A model generated the notes under the pieces. That model worked only from the letters and a program-made list of their open reading frames with translations, was not told the DNA's origin and searched no databases. A DNA stretch of 64,000 nt from Symbiodinium microadriaticum (Eukaryota; Sar; Dinophyceae; Suessiales; Symbiodiniaceae), in NCBI GenBank assembly GCA_001939145.1, contig LSRX01000131.1:59147-123146 (forward strand). The letters run 5' to 3'. Positions 1 through 12,500 of this stretch are shown here, piece after piece. How positions within the stretch are numbered: the stretch's first letter is position 1; each line of letters opens with the position of its first letter. The translations under genes and the position numbers were made by a program.

Positions 1-103
1 TGAACAGCCATCGCAAACCTGCTGCCAGCACGGGCGTCAGCACGACCATGCCCCGGAAGTCTGCCCGCAACCCCCTTTTGCACTTTCGCACTTTTTCGAG
101 CAG

Positions 104-136
104 CTTGAGCCAAAATGGCTATTTGAGCCAAAATGG
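104..136 (-). other. tandem relict dinoflagellate spliced leaders
   Basis: On the minus strand two copies of the dinoflagellate spliced-leader core sit head to tail. The upstream copy (136 to 122) reads CCATTTTGGCTCAAA and the downstream copy (121 to 104) reads TAGCCATTTTGGCTCAAG. The second matches 18 of the 22 leader bases exactly; the first is shortened and ends in A instead of G. Leaders are added to mRNA by trans-splicing, so a genomic copy is known to mark the 5' end of a reverse-transcribed and reinserted mRNA, and two in tandem suggest two rounds. The retrocopy body would extend leftwards, out of the window. Confidence 0.8.
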
Positions 137-504
137 ACTGAACCGAATGAGCCGCTGCAGCCACGTTGTACAGTGCCGTTTAGCTCGCAGGTGCACTGGG
201 ACCGCGTGTGGATCGCTCGAAAAGTCCGTGGGGGAAAAAAAAATTTCGGTTGCGGGCCCCTGTACCGTCGAAGCTCGCCGCAACTTGATGCGCGGTGCGG
301 GTGCTTCTGTTTCCAGTTCTCGAGTTCACTGTGCATACTACCGTGCCTCAGCAGTTGCAGTGCTCGGTCCAAGCGCTGGCCACGCCTATGTTTATACACC
401 GGCCTGACCCGCCGCCGACTCAGTCTTGCGGAACTGCAAGCTGCCCTCTGGAACCCAGGAGGGACGCTTTGTAGCGCAGCGCCTTTTCGCCGCCTTCCCC
501 GCAA

Positions 505-1030
505 TGGATATGCGTGCGGTGCCAAACCAAGCTCCCGTTGGAGATCAACGGTAATGCGCGGCGCATCGAGGTCGTCTGCAATGGCCTGCCGCCAGCTTGC
601 CGTTGACGCTAACCTCGTCAGCCCGGTGGCCCGACGCTCGCAAGATGGAGCAGACAACCACCCGGGTTGGGCCGTGCGCAACGCAGCAAGGTCCAAACGC
701 CGGCAGAGGTACCCCGAACTCGACCAGACCGACGCTGTCGCCTCGTTGTTTCGGGCTCGAGGTGGGAGGTCGCTGGGCTGAGGAAACAGCCATTTTTGGT
801 CGCCTCCTTGCCCGGGCATGTGCTGCGAGTGCCCTTGCCGCTGTCCGCAGTTCTGCCCATCCCAGGCCGAGTGGATTCCCCGCTGGGGCGGCCTGATCTC
901 CGTCGCGGCGCAGCTTGCGCTCGTTGCTATTTGTTAGAGTTACCCTGCCACTCGGAGCTTGGTGCTGCTGGCCCGCCCCCAGCGCTGCACGAGCTCTTTG
1001 CATATGCTCGCACTCACGAGGCTCTTCAAC
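505..1030 (+). mobile_element. LINE fossil, C-terminal end of an RT polyprotein
   Basis: Plus-strand peptides in all three frames fit, in order, the tail of the LINE polyprotein common in Symbiodiniaceae genomes. Seen here are RRIEVVCNGLP (about 556-590), QLAVDANLVSPVAR (about 595-635), KRRQRYPELDQ (about 698-730), EVGGRWAEETAIFGRLLARA (about 758-820) and a final Ala-rich stretch ending near LHELFAYAR (about 985-1015). The reading frame changes several times, so the copy is dead. The family is recognised from memory of its characteristic tail and not from a search. It is not the same family as the large element at 50-64 kb. Confidence 0.65.
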
Positions 1031-1329
1031 GCAGCCGCTTCCCTGCCCGTGCATAAAGCGCCAAAGGCCGCAGCTATCTGCAGCTCCGGGACTCGGGCCT
1101 TTTTTTGGATTTGCAGCTGAAGCAATGTGCGAGTAAAAGAAAGAACGGTGGGTCTGCAGCCGCTGCCTCTTTGCGCATGCAGCAAGACCATTCGCTTCCA
1201 AACGCCGCGCACCCGACTTGTCCAGCCGACTTCATGCCACCACCCCCCCAGCACCGGGAGATGGGCAGAGCGCTGCGCATGCACCAGCGCCTGCACTGTC
1301 CCAACGCACAACTAGTGTTCCTCTACCCT

Positions 1330-2250
1330 TGCCCCTGCGTGACGGCACCAACTCTGCCTTGTACGTGCCGTTGCTGCGTCACCCGCGGGCATGCTCACGG
1401 CACAGGCACACAGCTCGCCTGGTGCTCACGCTCTCCCATGGTGACGGAGAGCGTGGCGACGACTTCGTAAGGTCCGCGGCCGCGCGTCGTCGAGGGAGAC
1501 GTGGACGGCGAGGAGACAACATTTCTGTCGTCGCAGTTCCCGAAAGCATCAGGGAGCTGCAGGACACTTGCCGGCGGACACTTCGCAAGCACACGTGCAT
1601 CGAGCTCAGCCGTGGCAAAACCTGTATTTGAAACGCAGCTGGAGAGGAGCCTGCTCACATCTCCGACCTGCGCGGCCACGGCGGCGAACGCTATGGCCTT
1701 CTCGTTCTCGGCACGCCGCTCGCTGACGAGTACGTCCACGGCATTCTCGCCGCGAAGCGAGCAGGGCACGACCGCCTCCTCACCCGCATCCCCGAGGACC
1801 CAGATCTGCAAGCTGTGTGGCTACTGCTGCATCAGTGCGCCTAGACTGTGCTGGAAGCACTCACAGCCTATTGCTCAGCCTATATTTCGCTGCGGACTGC
1901 GATGCCGCTGTTGCGACCTGCCTCGGCTCCCTTGTGCCCAGCGGCGATCAACTGCCAGCTGTTGCAGTACAGGCCTCGCAGGTTTCTTGGGTTCGGCGGA
2001 CTCGATTTGGAGGTTCTGGCGGAGCGCAAACGCGGGCTTGCGCTCAAGTCTGCTAGGGCGAGCTTTCCCGCGCCAAGCACGTCCTCACCATGGCGGAGCT
2101 GACGCCAGGCACGGAAGCCACTTGGGGACTTGCCCCGCAACACTGACTTGCTCTCGTCCCAACCTACCAGCCCATCCGCCTGTTCTCTCGAACGTACCCG
2201 TTCGTTAGGCTGTTTTACCTCCAACCGTCGAGCTACTGCTGCTGGTGGGA
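1330..2250 (+). mobile_element. LINE fossil, RT palm to connection region
   Basis: A degraded plus-strand copy of the middle of a LINE polyprotein. A weak counterpart of the catalytic LDD region (GDNISVVAVPE, about 1519-1552) is followed by RKHTCIELSRGKT and NAAGEEPAHISDL, then LLVLGTPLADEYVHGILAAK and RLLTRIPEDPDLQAVWLLL up to about 1840. Fragments such as AAVATCLGSL continue towards 2.1 kb. Frames shift and stops interrupt it. This stretch is upstream in the protein of what the fossil at 505-1030 encodes, yet it lies downstream on the DNA, so the two pieces are separate insertions or a rearranged tandem. Confidence 0.6.
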
Positions 2251-2259
2251 TACTCATGG

Positions 2260-5200
2260 GCTGCCGGGACGCGCCGCAGGGTGAGAACAAGGCGATGCAC
2301 CCATTGCGGCATCAAGCCGTCCGCAGCAGTGGCCTATATGCATACGACCGCGCCGGGTGCGATTGGCCTGCCGCGAACTTCACCCCTTATGTTATGCGAT
2401 CGCGGTACCAGTTCGCACTTCAAGCCCTCGCACGATCGCCGCTTGTGCATGTGCAGCGCTTTCCTTTTACGCTCCGATGCCGCGCGTGGGTGCAGTACGT
2501 AAGTCCGTGTCCCGCACGGCCTTCTTGACCGTCGCTGCGTCGGCGCGACTTTTTGCAAGGGGAAGGATGCGCTTCCTGGCCTGCTGCCTTTGTATGGATA
2601 GAGCAACACCCGCTTCCAGGGAAGCCTTCGCAAAAAAGCTGTGGAAGAAAGAAGGTGTTGAGAATGGTGCGATTGAAGTCTTCGCGGCTCCAGCGTGCGC
2701 CGCTGCGATGGATTCCGCCCACATTTGGATCAATGTCAGGCCGGTCGTGAATTTTGCACAGTAAGGTCAGCAAGGTGCATGCACAGCGCTGGCTATCATG
2801 CGGTCAGGTGGACCAGGGCCTGTGGCCTTGCGCTCGGACCCCTTCGCGTGTCATTTGTTTGCGGCTGTGTTATGCCGGTTTGGGAAGGCTGCTTCGTTTC
2901 ACATTGTTGAGTCCGTCAGGCGGTGTGCTACCCCGGAGGCATCGGTGGAGGTGATTCAGCAGCCCTGCGCTCATGATCCCTCATGCTTTCACACGCTAAA
3001 GCAGCACCATCGCCCTGGCAAGCTTTTCGTGTGAGCTATTTGTTGCATTCAGGCAGGTCCTTTGAAGTGGCGTGGCACTTCACGGTTGAGCGCGCAGTTG
3101 CGCGTGGGCCTGGCACATTATGTCGGAGAGTCGGACGTTCGGCCAGATAATCAGATCGCGTTTGTTGGGTGCACGGTTTGTGACGGTTGTTTCGGTTGTT
3201 TTTAATGTGAGTGTGGACGGATCAAGAGGTATTTCGGTGAGGAAACACGACGGGTCTGTCTTCCAAGAGCTTCCTGTAGCCAGCCGTCCGAAAATGCCAC
3301 TGGCCCAGCCATACTTCCCAGCATGCTTGACAGATTTGCGCACCGTGGAAGGGGCGTCCAGATCGCAACGTGTTCGTGCATGCACACTTGCAGTGTGGCC
3401 AGGCTATTTCATTGGAGCACGGGACTTACCAATCTTCAATGGTTCGCAATGCTTGCTCAAGCAATGTCAGATCCGTACCTGATCCGTACCAGGTATTCAC
3501 ATGCAGAGCTCGCGGCAGTGCTTCGCCTCGTTTAGCATCTGGCCAGGGGATGCCAGGGGCATTTTCGATGGTCTATTCACTGTCGCCGCGCCTTCGCCAA
3601 TTTGTTCCCGGGGTCATCCCAACGCCCAGAGCAAGTTGAACAACCCAACGCACCAGGTGTGGGTAAGGCGGCATGTCTTGGGCATTGCTATCGTTGAAAG
3701 TGAAGCAAAGGAAATGGAAAAGCTGGTTGCATCAAAGAGCATGCCCAACGCATCGCATCGCAACACCTCAAGCAAGAGTAGTGTGATAAGATGTGATAAG
3801 CAACAGATGGCGCCGACAGCGCAGCCCCATGATGCTAGCAGGCGTGTGGGGCTTATGTCCAGTCAGGCCAGCAACTCGTGCAAGCAGCTGACGCATTAAG
3901 TATATGCAGAAGCTCCAGAAAAGAGGCAAGCAGTTCTTTTTGTCAGTGGTGGTTCCTGCTAAGTAAATGTTGCTTCCCAGTAAGCCATAGACTTGACGTA
4001 TGTGGACATGTAGGATCTAGGGTTTCCATGCCGTCACATTAGCCTGGGCACCCTTTTGTCTGGGCGCCACAGGCTGGGAGGGTGAATTGCAAAAATTGCA
4101 GGCAGAAGTGCCCTGAGCTCAGACAGGGATGTTAAGGCTATGTTCATGCACGCTGTCTTGGCAAGGTCTCATTTCCAACATGGATCCAAGCCGTTGGAGT
4201 CCTAGCTACGATTGCTTCGGGGCCATGATTGACTGTGTTTCCAAGCTTGAGGTCGCCTCAAAAGCCACAGCGGCGGAACCTGCGCCCCTTGTTGAAAGGT
4301 GCAGTTTTTGGTTGCGGAAGTTGTGTGGGTTCGCTGCAGCTTGTGTCGAAGGCACCTCCATCAACACAGAAGATGCTGGTACAGGCCAATCGGATGGATA
4401 CCAGTATGCGGGCAGAAGCACGGCATCGTGTCAGAAAGCGATGGTGGGAGTGTCGCGATCTGGGTTCGGGAACATGTATGCAGGTTACAGCTCGAGCAAT
4501 GGGTGAGGTGAAGACAGTCATGGCGAAAATGTAGCCCCACAACCCTGAGCAACATAGGACGCCCTGGAGAAACTGACAATCGCACTCAGAGCGCTCGATG
4601 AACCCTGGGCCCCTCCTGCACCTGTGAGCCGGAACATTCAGATCGCGCAGAAACTGAACTCATAGACAGGCTCAGCCATCAGAAGCTGAGCCAAACCTCC
4701 TTGTATTGTAGGGCTTGTTTTGGCTCCCTCCAAGGACCACAACACCAGTCTTAAGCTGCCGCACAGACTTTGCCTGCCGCTCTGTGTCCCAGGCAAGTTG
4801 CAGGGGAGTCGCGGCTGGCCGGCAACCCTGGAAAAGGCCAGGGCTCCAGTGCGAGAACTTCACACGCAACAACAACGAAGAAATAATTTCAAGCATCGAG
4901 AGCTGCAGCAACATCCCAGCCGAGCCTTGCTCAAGACCATGGATAGATTTGTTTGCCATGACTTGGCCACGAGGAGCCGACTGGCGCGGTCAGACTTGCA
5001 GTTTTGAGGGTTAAAAGCCTGCTTGGGCAATCAAGGCGAAACTCTTTGCTGCGCAGCGCTGGCGGTGGTCCGGGGCCCAGCCGCACAGAGTCCCAAGCTG
5101 GACTCTGCAGGACTTGACCTTCCACACACCCGGGCCACGTGGTGCAGCGGAAGGGTCTCAACTTTGTTATTGTCCGGTGTCATCTTTTTCTCTCGTGTGG

Positions 5201-6540
5201 GTTATTGCCATTGCTGCCGTCGTGGTCGTTGTCGTGGCTGTTCTTGTGCCCGAATGACGCCGCTGCTCCCGGTGGTAGTGTGTTTCTGTCTGTTGCGATG
5301 GACAGCACGAAGCTAATGTGATTGCAGAACGATGCGGCAGATTCTGGCAACCATGCAAGTTTTGCAGTTCTTATAATTCTTGTAGCCATGAAATTATCGA
5401 GTGATCTTAGCAACGCCGGGATGGAACACGTGCTAGCTCGGAGAAAGCTATATAGCATGGATACAGCTACAGGTCGGGCCGTTGCTATCACGAATGCTCA
5501 CCCACTCACTTCGATAAAGATCTTAACGCGCAGAGTCAACACGGTTCGTATTCACAATGCCGATAAGCCTGCATGACCAGCGCATCTGCCAACACCGTAC
5601 ACAAAAGAAGCGACAGCAAGCACATACGGCAGAAGCACGAATTGGGCCGGATGAGAAGTGTCGCAGGAGCGTGATGGTGCTTGGGTATGCTTGGGTTGTA
5701 CCGGAGGGTCGGTGGCAAACAGAGAGCCTATGCTGGAACATTTTCGGAATGGCTTCGCAATGGTGTTGTGCCCCGGCTCATGTATTCGTGAGGCAACGAT
5801 TCCGACCTGGGGTGAATGAGGCCTGAAGGGTGCGAGAGGTGCAGAAGGGTTCGGGGGCATTTGTTGAGAGGATTCGCTTTGCCGAAGCACTCGGAGGATC
5901 CAAAGGCGGGTGGGTGGCCACTGCAGCTACCGGTTGAGCGGCTCAAGAGATCGGATCTGCCAACGGCCAGGGCCTGGAGAGAGCTTCTGCAGCACAGGCA
6001 ACAACTCTCCGTGAAATGCGCTGTGATGGACACTGACTGATGGACTTGAGATGCCCACTTGTTGAGGCACTTGGAGCTGGCCAGGCCAGGCACGAAGGAA
6101 AAAAGCCCCTGCCATGCCACACGGACTGCGCTTGGTCCGCAGGCAGCAGCTGCTGCAGCTGGGACCGCCGTCCAAGGCAAGTTCTTTACAAGCACATTCG
6201 GAGCTTGCTCGATATGTCTGGCTTGCAGGTCCGGCTCTCGCCGATTTCAGCGCAAGAAGTGCGTGGGCTCGGCACTCAGTCGTTCAGGCCAGGCCGAGCT
6301 GCAAGCGGTGCGCTTAAAGCCGGTCAGGTTGCCACTCGGCGAGACGAAGTGCACGTCGCCAGACGAGGTCGCTGCAGGCCTCTACGTCTAGGACTCGTTG
6401 TGCAGTTCTGCCCGAAGGACCTCTGGGATGAAGCCATCTTCTCCCACTATCCATCAGTGACCAAGCAATGATTCTTTTCTGATGCCAGGGTTAAACGTTA
6501 GCCAAGGACTGTAGCAGGTCAAACTTGCTAAGCTGCTTAT
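2260..6540. other. no gene recognised
   Basis: This GC-rich stretch has only short overlapping open frames on both strands. None shows a motif I recognise, and no exon chain with conserved protein sequence could be assembled. Isolated small coding exons, as found in the recognised genes of this window, cannot be excluded. Confidence 0.5.
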
Positions 6541-6541
6541 C

Positions 6542-7033
6542 ATGCAGAGACAGGTTGGTGACATGCTCTCCGAGCGAGTCAAAGAGGAAGCCCGCAACTT
6601 CAGATCCAGCACAGGGAAGCGAGCCGAACTGCTGGCATTCGAGCAGCTTCGCCATTTGTCACGTCTTAGTGTGTTGCCTTGGAATGCTTTACTAGTCAAG
6701 ATTCGTGAACGCTCCAGCACCGCGTTCTTGCAGGCAAGCGGGGCAGTTGCATGCCAACTGCTCAGATGCGCCGACACTTCCAGTGCATTTTTTCTTTTAG
6801 GTGGGGTGCTGACTTTTGAAGCTGAAGGCAAGGAGCGGGTGATGAGCATCGTCCAGCGCCTACACAAGTTGGAGTGTCGCGGCCCCTGGAACCGTGGCGA
6901 CACCACGGTCTACATGTCGGAACGTCCTCAGGCCATTTCCAACTCAGGACTCGAGGCTGCTGCACCAGGGCATTTCAGCTGTCTTGCTTTACGGACGAGC
7001 ATGTTGCGAATACTTTGCAAGTGCAAGCCTTGA
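6542..7033 (+). CDS. hypothetical ORF, 163 aa
   Basis: An ATG-started open frame with a fairly charged N-terminal half (residues 1-60, rich in E, R and L, probably helical) followed by a Cys/Ala-rich part. No family recognised. The opposite strand is also open over most of the length, so this may be chance. It ends just before the tetranucleotide array and could be an exon of an unrecognised gene. Confidence 0.2.
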   Translation: MQRQVGDMLSERVKEEARNFRSSTGKRAELLAFEQLRHLSRLSVLPWNALLVKIRERSSTAFLQASGAVACQLLRCADTSSAFFLLGGVLTFEAEGKERVMSIVQRLHKLECRGPWNRGDTTVYMSERPQAISNSGLEAAAPGHFSCLALRTSMLRILCKCKP

Positions 7034-7061
7034 GCTTCAACACGCCATCCAGAACCTATAG

Positions 7062-7209
7062 GTATGTATGTATGTATGTATGTATGTATGTATGTATGTA
7101 TGTGTGTATGTGTGTATGTGTGTATGTATGTATGTATGTATGTATGTGTGTATGTGTGTATGTGTGTATGTATGTATGTATGTATGTATGTATGTATATA
7201 TATATATAT
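7062..7209. repeat. (GTAT)n/(GTGT)n microsatellite ending in (AT)n
   Basis: About 150 bp of GTAT tetranucleotides with blocks where GTGT replaces GTAT at regular places, then a short (TA)n run at 7196-7213. The open frames across it (Tyr-Val-Cys-Met repeats) are artefacts of the repeat. Confidence 0.95.
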
Positions 7210-7249
7210 ATATGTATGAGAGAGGACCCTGGAGGGACCATTTAACGCC

Positions 7250-8095
7250 TTGATTTCGTTAATATAGGTGGTCATTTTAGACAGTTAAGATTTTTTGAAA
7301 TAATTTGAATACAAATCCAGGGAATTTAATGATTTTCATTCTTTGAATCATTGTCAATCAGAAGCCCAGCGATGTAAATAAACAAAATAGTCAAAATACG
7401 TAAAAAAGACTAAAACACGAGTTATTTTGATTATTTTAATTGTTTGGGGGCCAAATTTTTTAAGATACTGAAAATGCATGAAATCCGGACTATTTTGATT
7501 GTTTGAGTTATTTCAATATACCCCCCCACCAAGCCAGCCTTTTTGAGTATTTTACTTATCTTAATTTAGGAGTCCACATATATAAGTCATGAAAATAGTC
7601 TCATTTTATTTTACAAAATCAGAAACCCAGCGGTGATATAATTAAAACTCGGACTATTACTACTTTAGTTATGATGTTTTTTTGGGGACCAAAGCTTGTT
7701 TGGACTAAGTAAGATAAGTAAAATCCGGATTATTTTGATGTTACTTAGTTGAGTAAGGGGAAATCCCTAGACGAAGCCAGGGATCTTAATTATTTTGAGT
7801 ATCCTAAGTATTTCGTGGCCAAAATTTTCAATATATTCCAAACAACTAGAATCAGGAGTATTTTCATTATTTCATTTCTTTTCAATATTTAAACAATGGG
7901 AACTCTCTATACGAAGCCAGGGTTTCTATTTACTTTAATTAGCTAGGAGCCCAAAATTTTTGAATAATTAAAATAGTAGTATTTTAGTGTACAAAATCGG
8001 AATCCCAGCGGTTTATATAATTAAAATAGCTGAAATATAAAATCCGGATTATTTTGATTGTTTACTTGTTTTGATGATTTGGTGCCAAAATTCTC
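7250..8095. repeat. AT-rich island of degenerate ~130-bp tandem repeats
   Basis: Composition falls sharply from the GC-rich surroundings to strongly AT-rich. A weakly conserved unit recurs: a box like GGGGCCAAATTTTT or GGAGCCCAAAATTTTT appears near 7443, 7570, 7685, 7815, 7948 and 8080, about 115-133 bp apart. Other shared boxes are CCCAGCGGT(G/T) (near 7365, 7628, 8005) and AAATCCGGATTATTTTGAT (near 7722, 8040). No coding capacity. Confidence 0.6.
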
Positions 8096-8359
8096 CTCAC
8101 CCCCACCCTTGTCAGATAAAAAATGCAAGGTATTGTGTAAATCATTGTCCCCCGCCTACAACCAAACACGCAAGGCTTTTTGTAAAGCCATGTCGTCTTC
8201 CAGCAACACAAGAGGAAGCTTCTTTTTTTCATACCTTTTTGTTCATAATGACCAGTGTCCATATTGCTTCCTTGTGCTTGATTTGCTTGTGACTTGTTAC
8301 TGATACTGGTTTAATTGCTGTTAATGTCAATGATGTGAGGGCAATTAATACTAACTACT

Positions 8360-9055
8360 GTTCGTATGGATTGCAGTTGTTGTTGTTGTTGTTGTTGCTG
8401 CTGCTGCTGTGGTGAATGAAAGACAGAGGGACACTGCTTGGAGTTTACCGCGGCATCTTCTTCGGCGTCATGCCCCTTCCCCCTTCATTCAGTCATTATG
8501 TTCTACCTCCCCATCCCCACTTCAAAGAACAGCCAAGCTCTCCATCTTCAAGCTTTCTCGTGTCATCTTCATCGTCAACATCTTCTTGACTTCATCATAT
8601 GACTCTGTGATGCTTGTTGTTGATGATGTTGTGTTGTTGCTGCTGCTGAAGAAAGGCAAAGTCCGACTGACACTGAAGCATAGACTACAAGAGCAGAGAA
8701 GGGGCTACTGCTTGCGATAAACGGTTTCAAGAGCATGAACACCAAAAGGGAAGGGGGGACATTGCTTGCGATTGAGGATTGGACAATGATCATCGCCAGA
8801 ACTCCAATATTCAATTTGTGTCGTTTCATTGTCATCACCAACATCTTCATGACCTCCATCATGTGGCTCCGTGGTTGTGTTTTGTTGCTGAAGACAGGCA
8901 AAGTCCGACTGACACGACAACATGCGATCAAACCGGACCCGCTTCCTTTGATCTCTATGACCTACCTCCCCCCAAACAAAACTAACCTGTCACTCTTCGA
9001 ACCTTCTCGTCTCGTCAGTACTCGTCTTTACCATATTCATCATTTGTATTTAATT
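8360..9055. repeat. tandem repeat, period about 242 bp
   Basis: The string GGCAAAGTCCGACTGACAC occurs at 8655 and 8897, 242 bp apart, and a decayed version (GACAGAGGGACACTGC) lies about one period earlier near 8424. Upstream of each is a related block of TCATC and TTGTTG triplets (TCTTCATCGTCAACATCTTC near 8565, TCATTGTCATCACCAACATC near 8826). About three units in all; the last runs into the triplet tract. Confidence 0.65.
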
Positions 9056-9057
9056 TG

Positions 9058-9073
9058 TTGTTGTTGTTGTCAT

Positions 9074-9113
<40 letters not shown>

Positions 9114-9318
9114 CACTACTACTACTACTGCCACTACTACGACTACGACTACGACTACGACTACGACTACGACTACGACTACGACTACGACTACGACTGC
9201 GACTGCGACTGCGATTGCGACTACGACTACGACTACGACTACGACTACGACTACGACGACGACGACGACGACGACTACTACTACTACTACTACTACTGCT
9301 ACTTTCTACTACTACTTT

Positions 9319-9358
<40 letters not shown>

Positions 9359-9427
9359 GACTACTACGACTACTACGACTACTACGACTACTACGACGAC
9401 GACGACTAGTACTACTACTAGTACTAG

Positions 9428-9479
<52 letters not shown>

Positions 9480-9540
9480 GTTACTACTGCATCTACATTC
9501 TGCTTCTGCTGCTACTGCTGTTGCTGCTGTTATTAGTAAT
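9058..9540. repeat. compound triplet-repeat tract (TTG/CTA/CGA)n
   Basis: About 480 bp of triplets in blocks: TTG, then CTA, then the hexamer ACGACT, then GACGAC, then CTA again, with CTACGA interspersed. The open frames here (poly-Leu/Arg, poly-Thr, poly-Ser) are products of the repeat, not genes. Confidence 0.95.
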
Positions 9541-9599
9541 ACTACGGCTACCACCACTGCCACCCAGACCTTTGTAACGTGACAGAAAAGCCGACACAT

Positions 9600-12500
9600 G
9601 ACACCTTAAGTTGCGTGATTTAGTTTATTAGCAGCGAAACAGCACCTAGAGAGCCGCATGAAGAAAGATAATTTTTGCTGCTGTCGCACTTAATTTAATA
9701 CGTGGTCGGTTTATGTATCAGCAGCTTACGAAGGCTGCAACAGTACTGTTTAAAGTAGCGTCGCGAGCCCGACAGGTTCTGCTTCCTGGCGTCCTCCATG
9801 TGCGCTGGGGGAATTTGCGCGTCAAAACATAGAGGAAGCTACAGAAAGGGATTTCCGCACTTCGCGCAATTTCACCTCTACGCAACATTGTGCGCATCGC
9901 CCGACAGGAGGTAGTCAGCGCAGCCCTTGACCTATGCAGAGGTGCAGAGCGTGGGGCATGACCGGGCCAAGACTCAAGATAGAATTGCTTGCGAATTCTG
10001 CGTCAGGAGATGTCCGCACGCAGCACATGTATGGCCGGCCAGTTGCAGGGGTGGTTGGTGTGATGGAGAAGTAAGGTGTTAGTTTCAAATGCCTCTGTCA
10101 TAGAGGGGCCTGCCGAAAAGCCATACAACCGGCAACCGTTTGGACTGGCCGGGTCTCAGGGCAGTGGGTTGGCAGGTTGATGCCAGCTCTGTGCTCACTC
10201 CGGCTCACGGTGGCAAGCAGCTGCATGCATTACTTGCAGTTGCAGAGGCACGCGCTGACTGATGCGTGAGTTGGCAAATGCTGTGCTCTTGCGGCATGTG
10301 GCATGTACGAGCTTGCTGGGCAGGGCATCTGCGGTGCTGTCAGAGCTGGAGTTGTCTTTGCAAAGTGCTGGAGAGTTTGGCGGCCTGGACATGCTGAGCC
10401 CCGGCCTTTGTCCTTGCAGTGCATGCTGGTCCGCTTGTGTGGTAGTGGCATGAGGCCAAAGGATCGCCTCGAGAGCTACACTGCTGCGCAGCCGAGCAGC
10501 CTGGCTTTCAGGCGGTGCCGCCTCTGCTGAGGCAGCTGCCATGGCCTCAAAGACTTTCGAATCATGTGAGGGAACGTGACAGGACTGCAGAAGGACAGCG
10601 AAGGATGTGTTCTACGATTGTGCCTGGCAGTTGCATCACGCAGCACTGGCTTTGCAAATCCAGTGCCCCTGTATCTGCAGCGGAGCTAACCGCCGAACTC
10701 GGCAATCATGCGGCCGAATCCATTAATGTTTATATTACAAGTTCGCCATCTAGTGCAAGGCCACAACCTTTTGTGTCATCACTGTGGGCAGGTTTGTAGA
10801 CAGGAATTAAAGACAAACTAATGCCCGGCAACACGGAAACAAGCTCCTCCACCTTGCACTGGATTGTTAGCCATGGCAGCAATGGGGCATGAACTGATGC
10901 GACGCCAGGCTCAGAACTGCCGGAGTGTCCCGCAATAACGAAGTACTAAGAGACGATACAGCTAGTTTCGGGGAGGAAAGCCTCATCGAGCCGGTTCCGA
11001 ACCCTTTTTCCAATCCGGCACCTTTCACGCTTTATGAGCCACTTGGCTTGACACTGCCCGGTCCAACGGTTGCCCGGATCGAGTGAGAATATGCCGTGCA
11101 TGCTGGCTCAGGATTCTGAAAGCCTGCTTGGTAGGCCGTCTGGCCACATGAGCCCGTAGAACAGGGAGTTTCTCTTGAAGATGGCTGACCATGGTGAAAT
11201 AATAGCAGAGTAGCAGGTCCCATGCCTTCTTGAACTAGGTGTCCTGCTCCTCCCTGCGCGGATCGGGACGATCATTTCTGTTGGTGTGACAGAAGTGCCC
11301 TGCAGCGCACTAGTTAGTTGATGACGACTAATTTACTGACTCATGGGCCAGCAAAGAGTCTCATCGGCCCTTTGTCAGGTGCTTCTGGTTCGGCTTGCTA
11401 CGCTTGGCCGAGACCCTCAGCGTTCTCATAAGCGGCATCTCAAAAAACAGTTTTGATTAGTTCACATCATCTGCTTCCAGTAGGTACAGAGTTGAAGGAA
11501 GAGCGTGGCTGCTGGCAGCACACCGTCGCCCACATGCAGCTTCAGAGCAGTAGCACCTGGTGTTAGAAGGGCTGAAGAACCACGATTGCTTTCTCGCAAG
11601 TCTCCTTTCGCCTTGCTTGTGATTGCTTCGTGCAGGCACAATTCGAATGGTGGCGGCTTCGGCTACTTGTGACATGATTGCATGTCGATGCCAATCTGCG
11701 TGCTCGATTCCTCAAATTCCATTGATGCTGGATGATTACTTGGCTTCAGGCCCCTCTGAAATATTTGAATCGTTTGGCACTGGTCGCCTTTGGCTTCTGG
11801 CCGGGTTGCATCAAGGTCAAGGATTTGCGCAAGGCTTGGAAACGGTCTCTGTTTCTAGAGTTTTCTGGCAGCATACCACTGGTAGCATGGTCTGGGTGAT
11901 ATGCGTCGGCTCACGATGGTGGCAAAGTTTCTTGCAGGTCCCGTCCAGCCCCACCAAGATTCTGGCGGTAGCGCTGCAGCCTCATCTTCACGGCCAAAGA
12001 CGAGCCAAGTGTCTGAGAGCTAGCATTGACTTCCTTTCCAATCCTGGCCATGCAAACTTCCAGCCGCTTGTAGACTTGCGGCTCAAGCCGCACAAGTGCA
12101 GCTCTGTCAAGAATTATGGTTCTTGCAAGGTACAAAAGCCTAACACAAACTATTGAGCGATCCTTGTGCTGGATGGTATTGACAGATATTCCATCAAATT
12201 AGGTTATCGTAAGTTACATGGTGCATGGTTTCTTTCCACGAAATAAGGCGTGTGATGCCGTGTGTTGGCTCATTTTCGTTGTAGAAAAAAGCGGCTCGCT
12301 TAAATAGTTCAACAAGGATTTTTGCATGCTACTCTTGACGGGGCCGGGTGAAGAAGCAACATAAAGCAGGACGTGACAGGCATTCAGTCGCAAGCATGTG
12401 TTGTTGATTTAGCATTGGGCCTGCGGCAAGCATGTCCGACCCTGGGGTAGCGGCCTCAGCTTTCTGAACAGTCGTGCCAGTCGTGCACTTCGTGCCGCAA

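Noticed and set aside
6874-7275. Tyr-Val-Cys-Met repeat frames on both strands
   Set aside because: Direct translation of the GTAT microsatellite.
8735-9582. Long plus-strand frames (poly-Leu/Arg, poly-Thr) and a minus poly-Ser frame
   Set aside because: They arise from CTA/CGA triplet repeats; all frames of such a repeat stay open.
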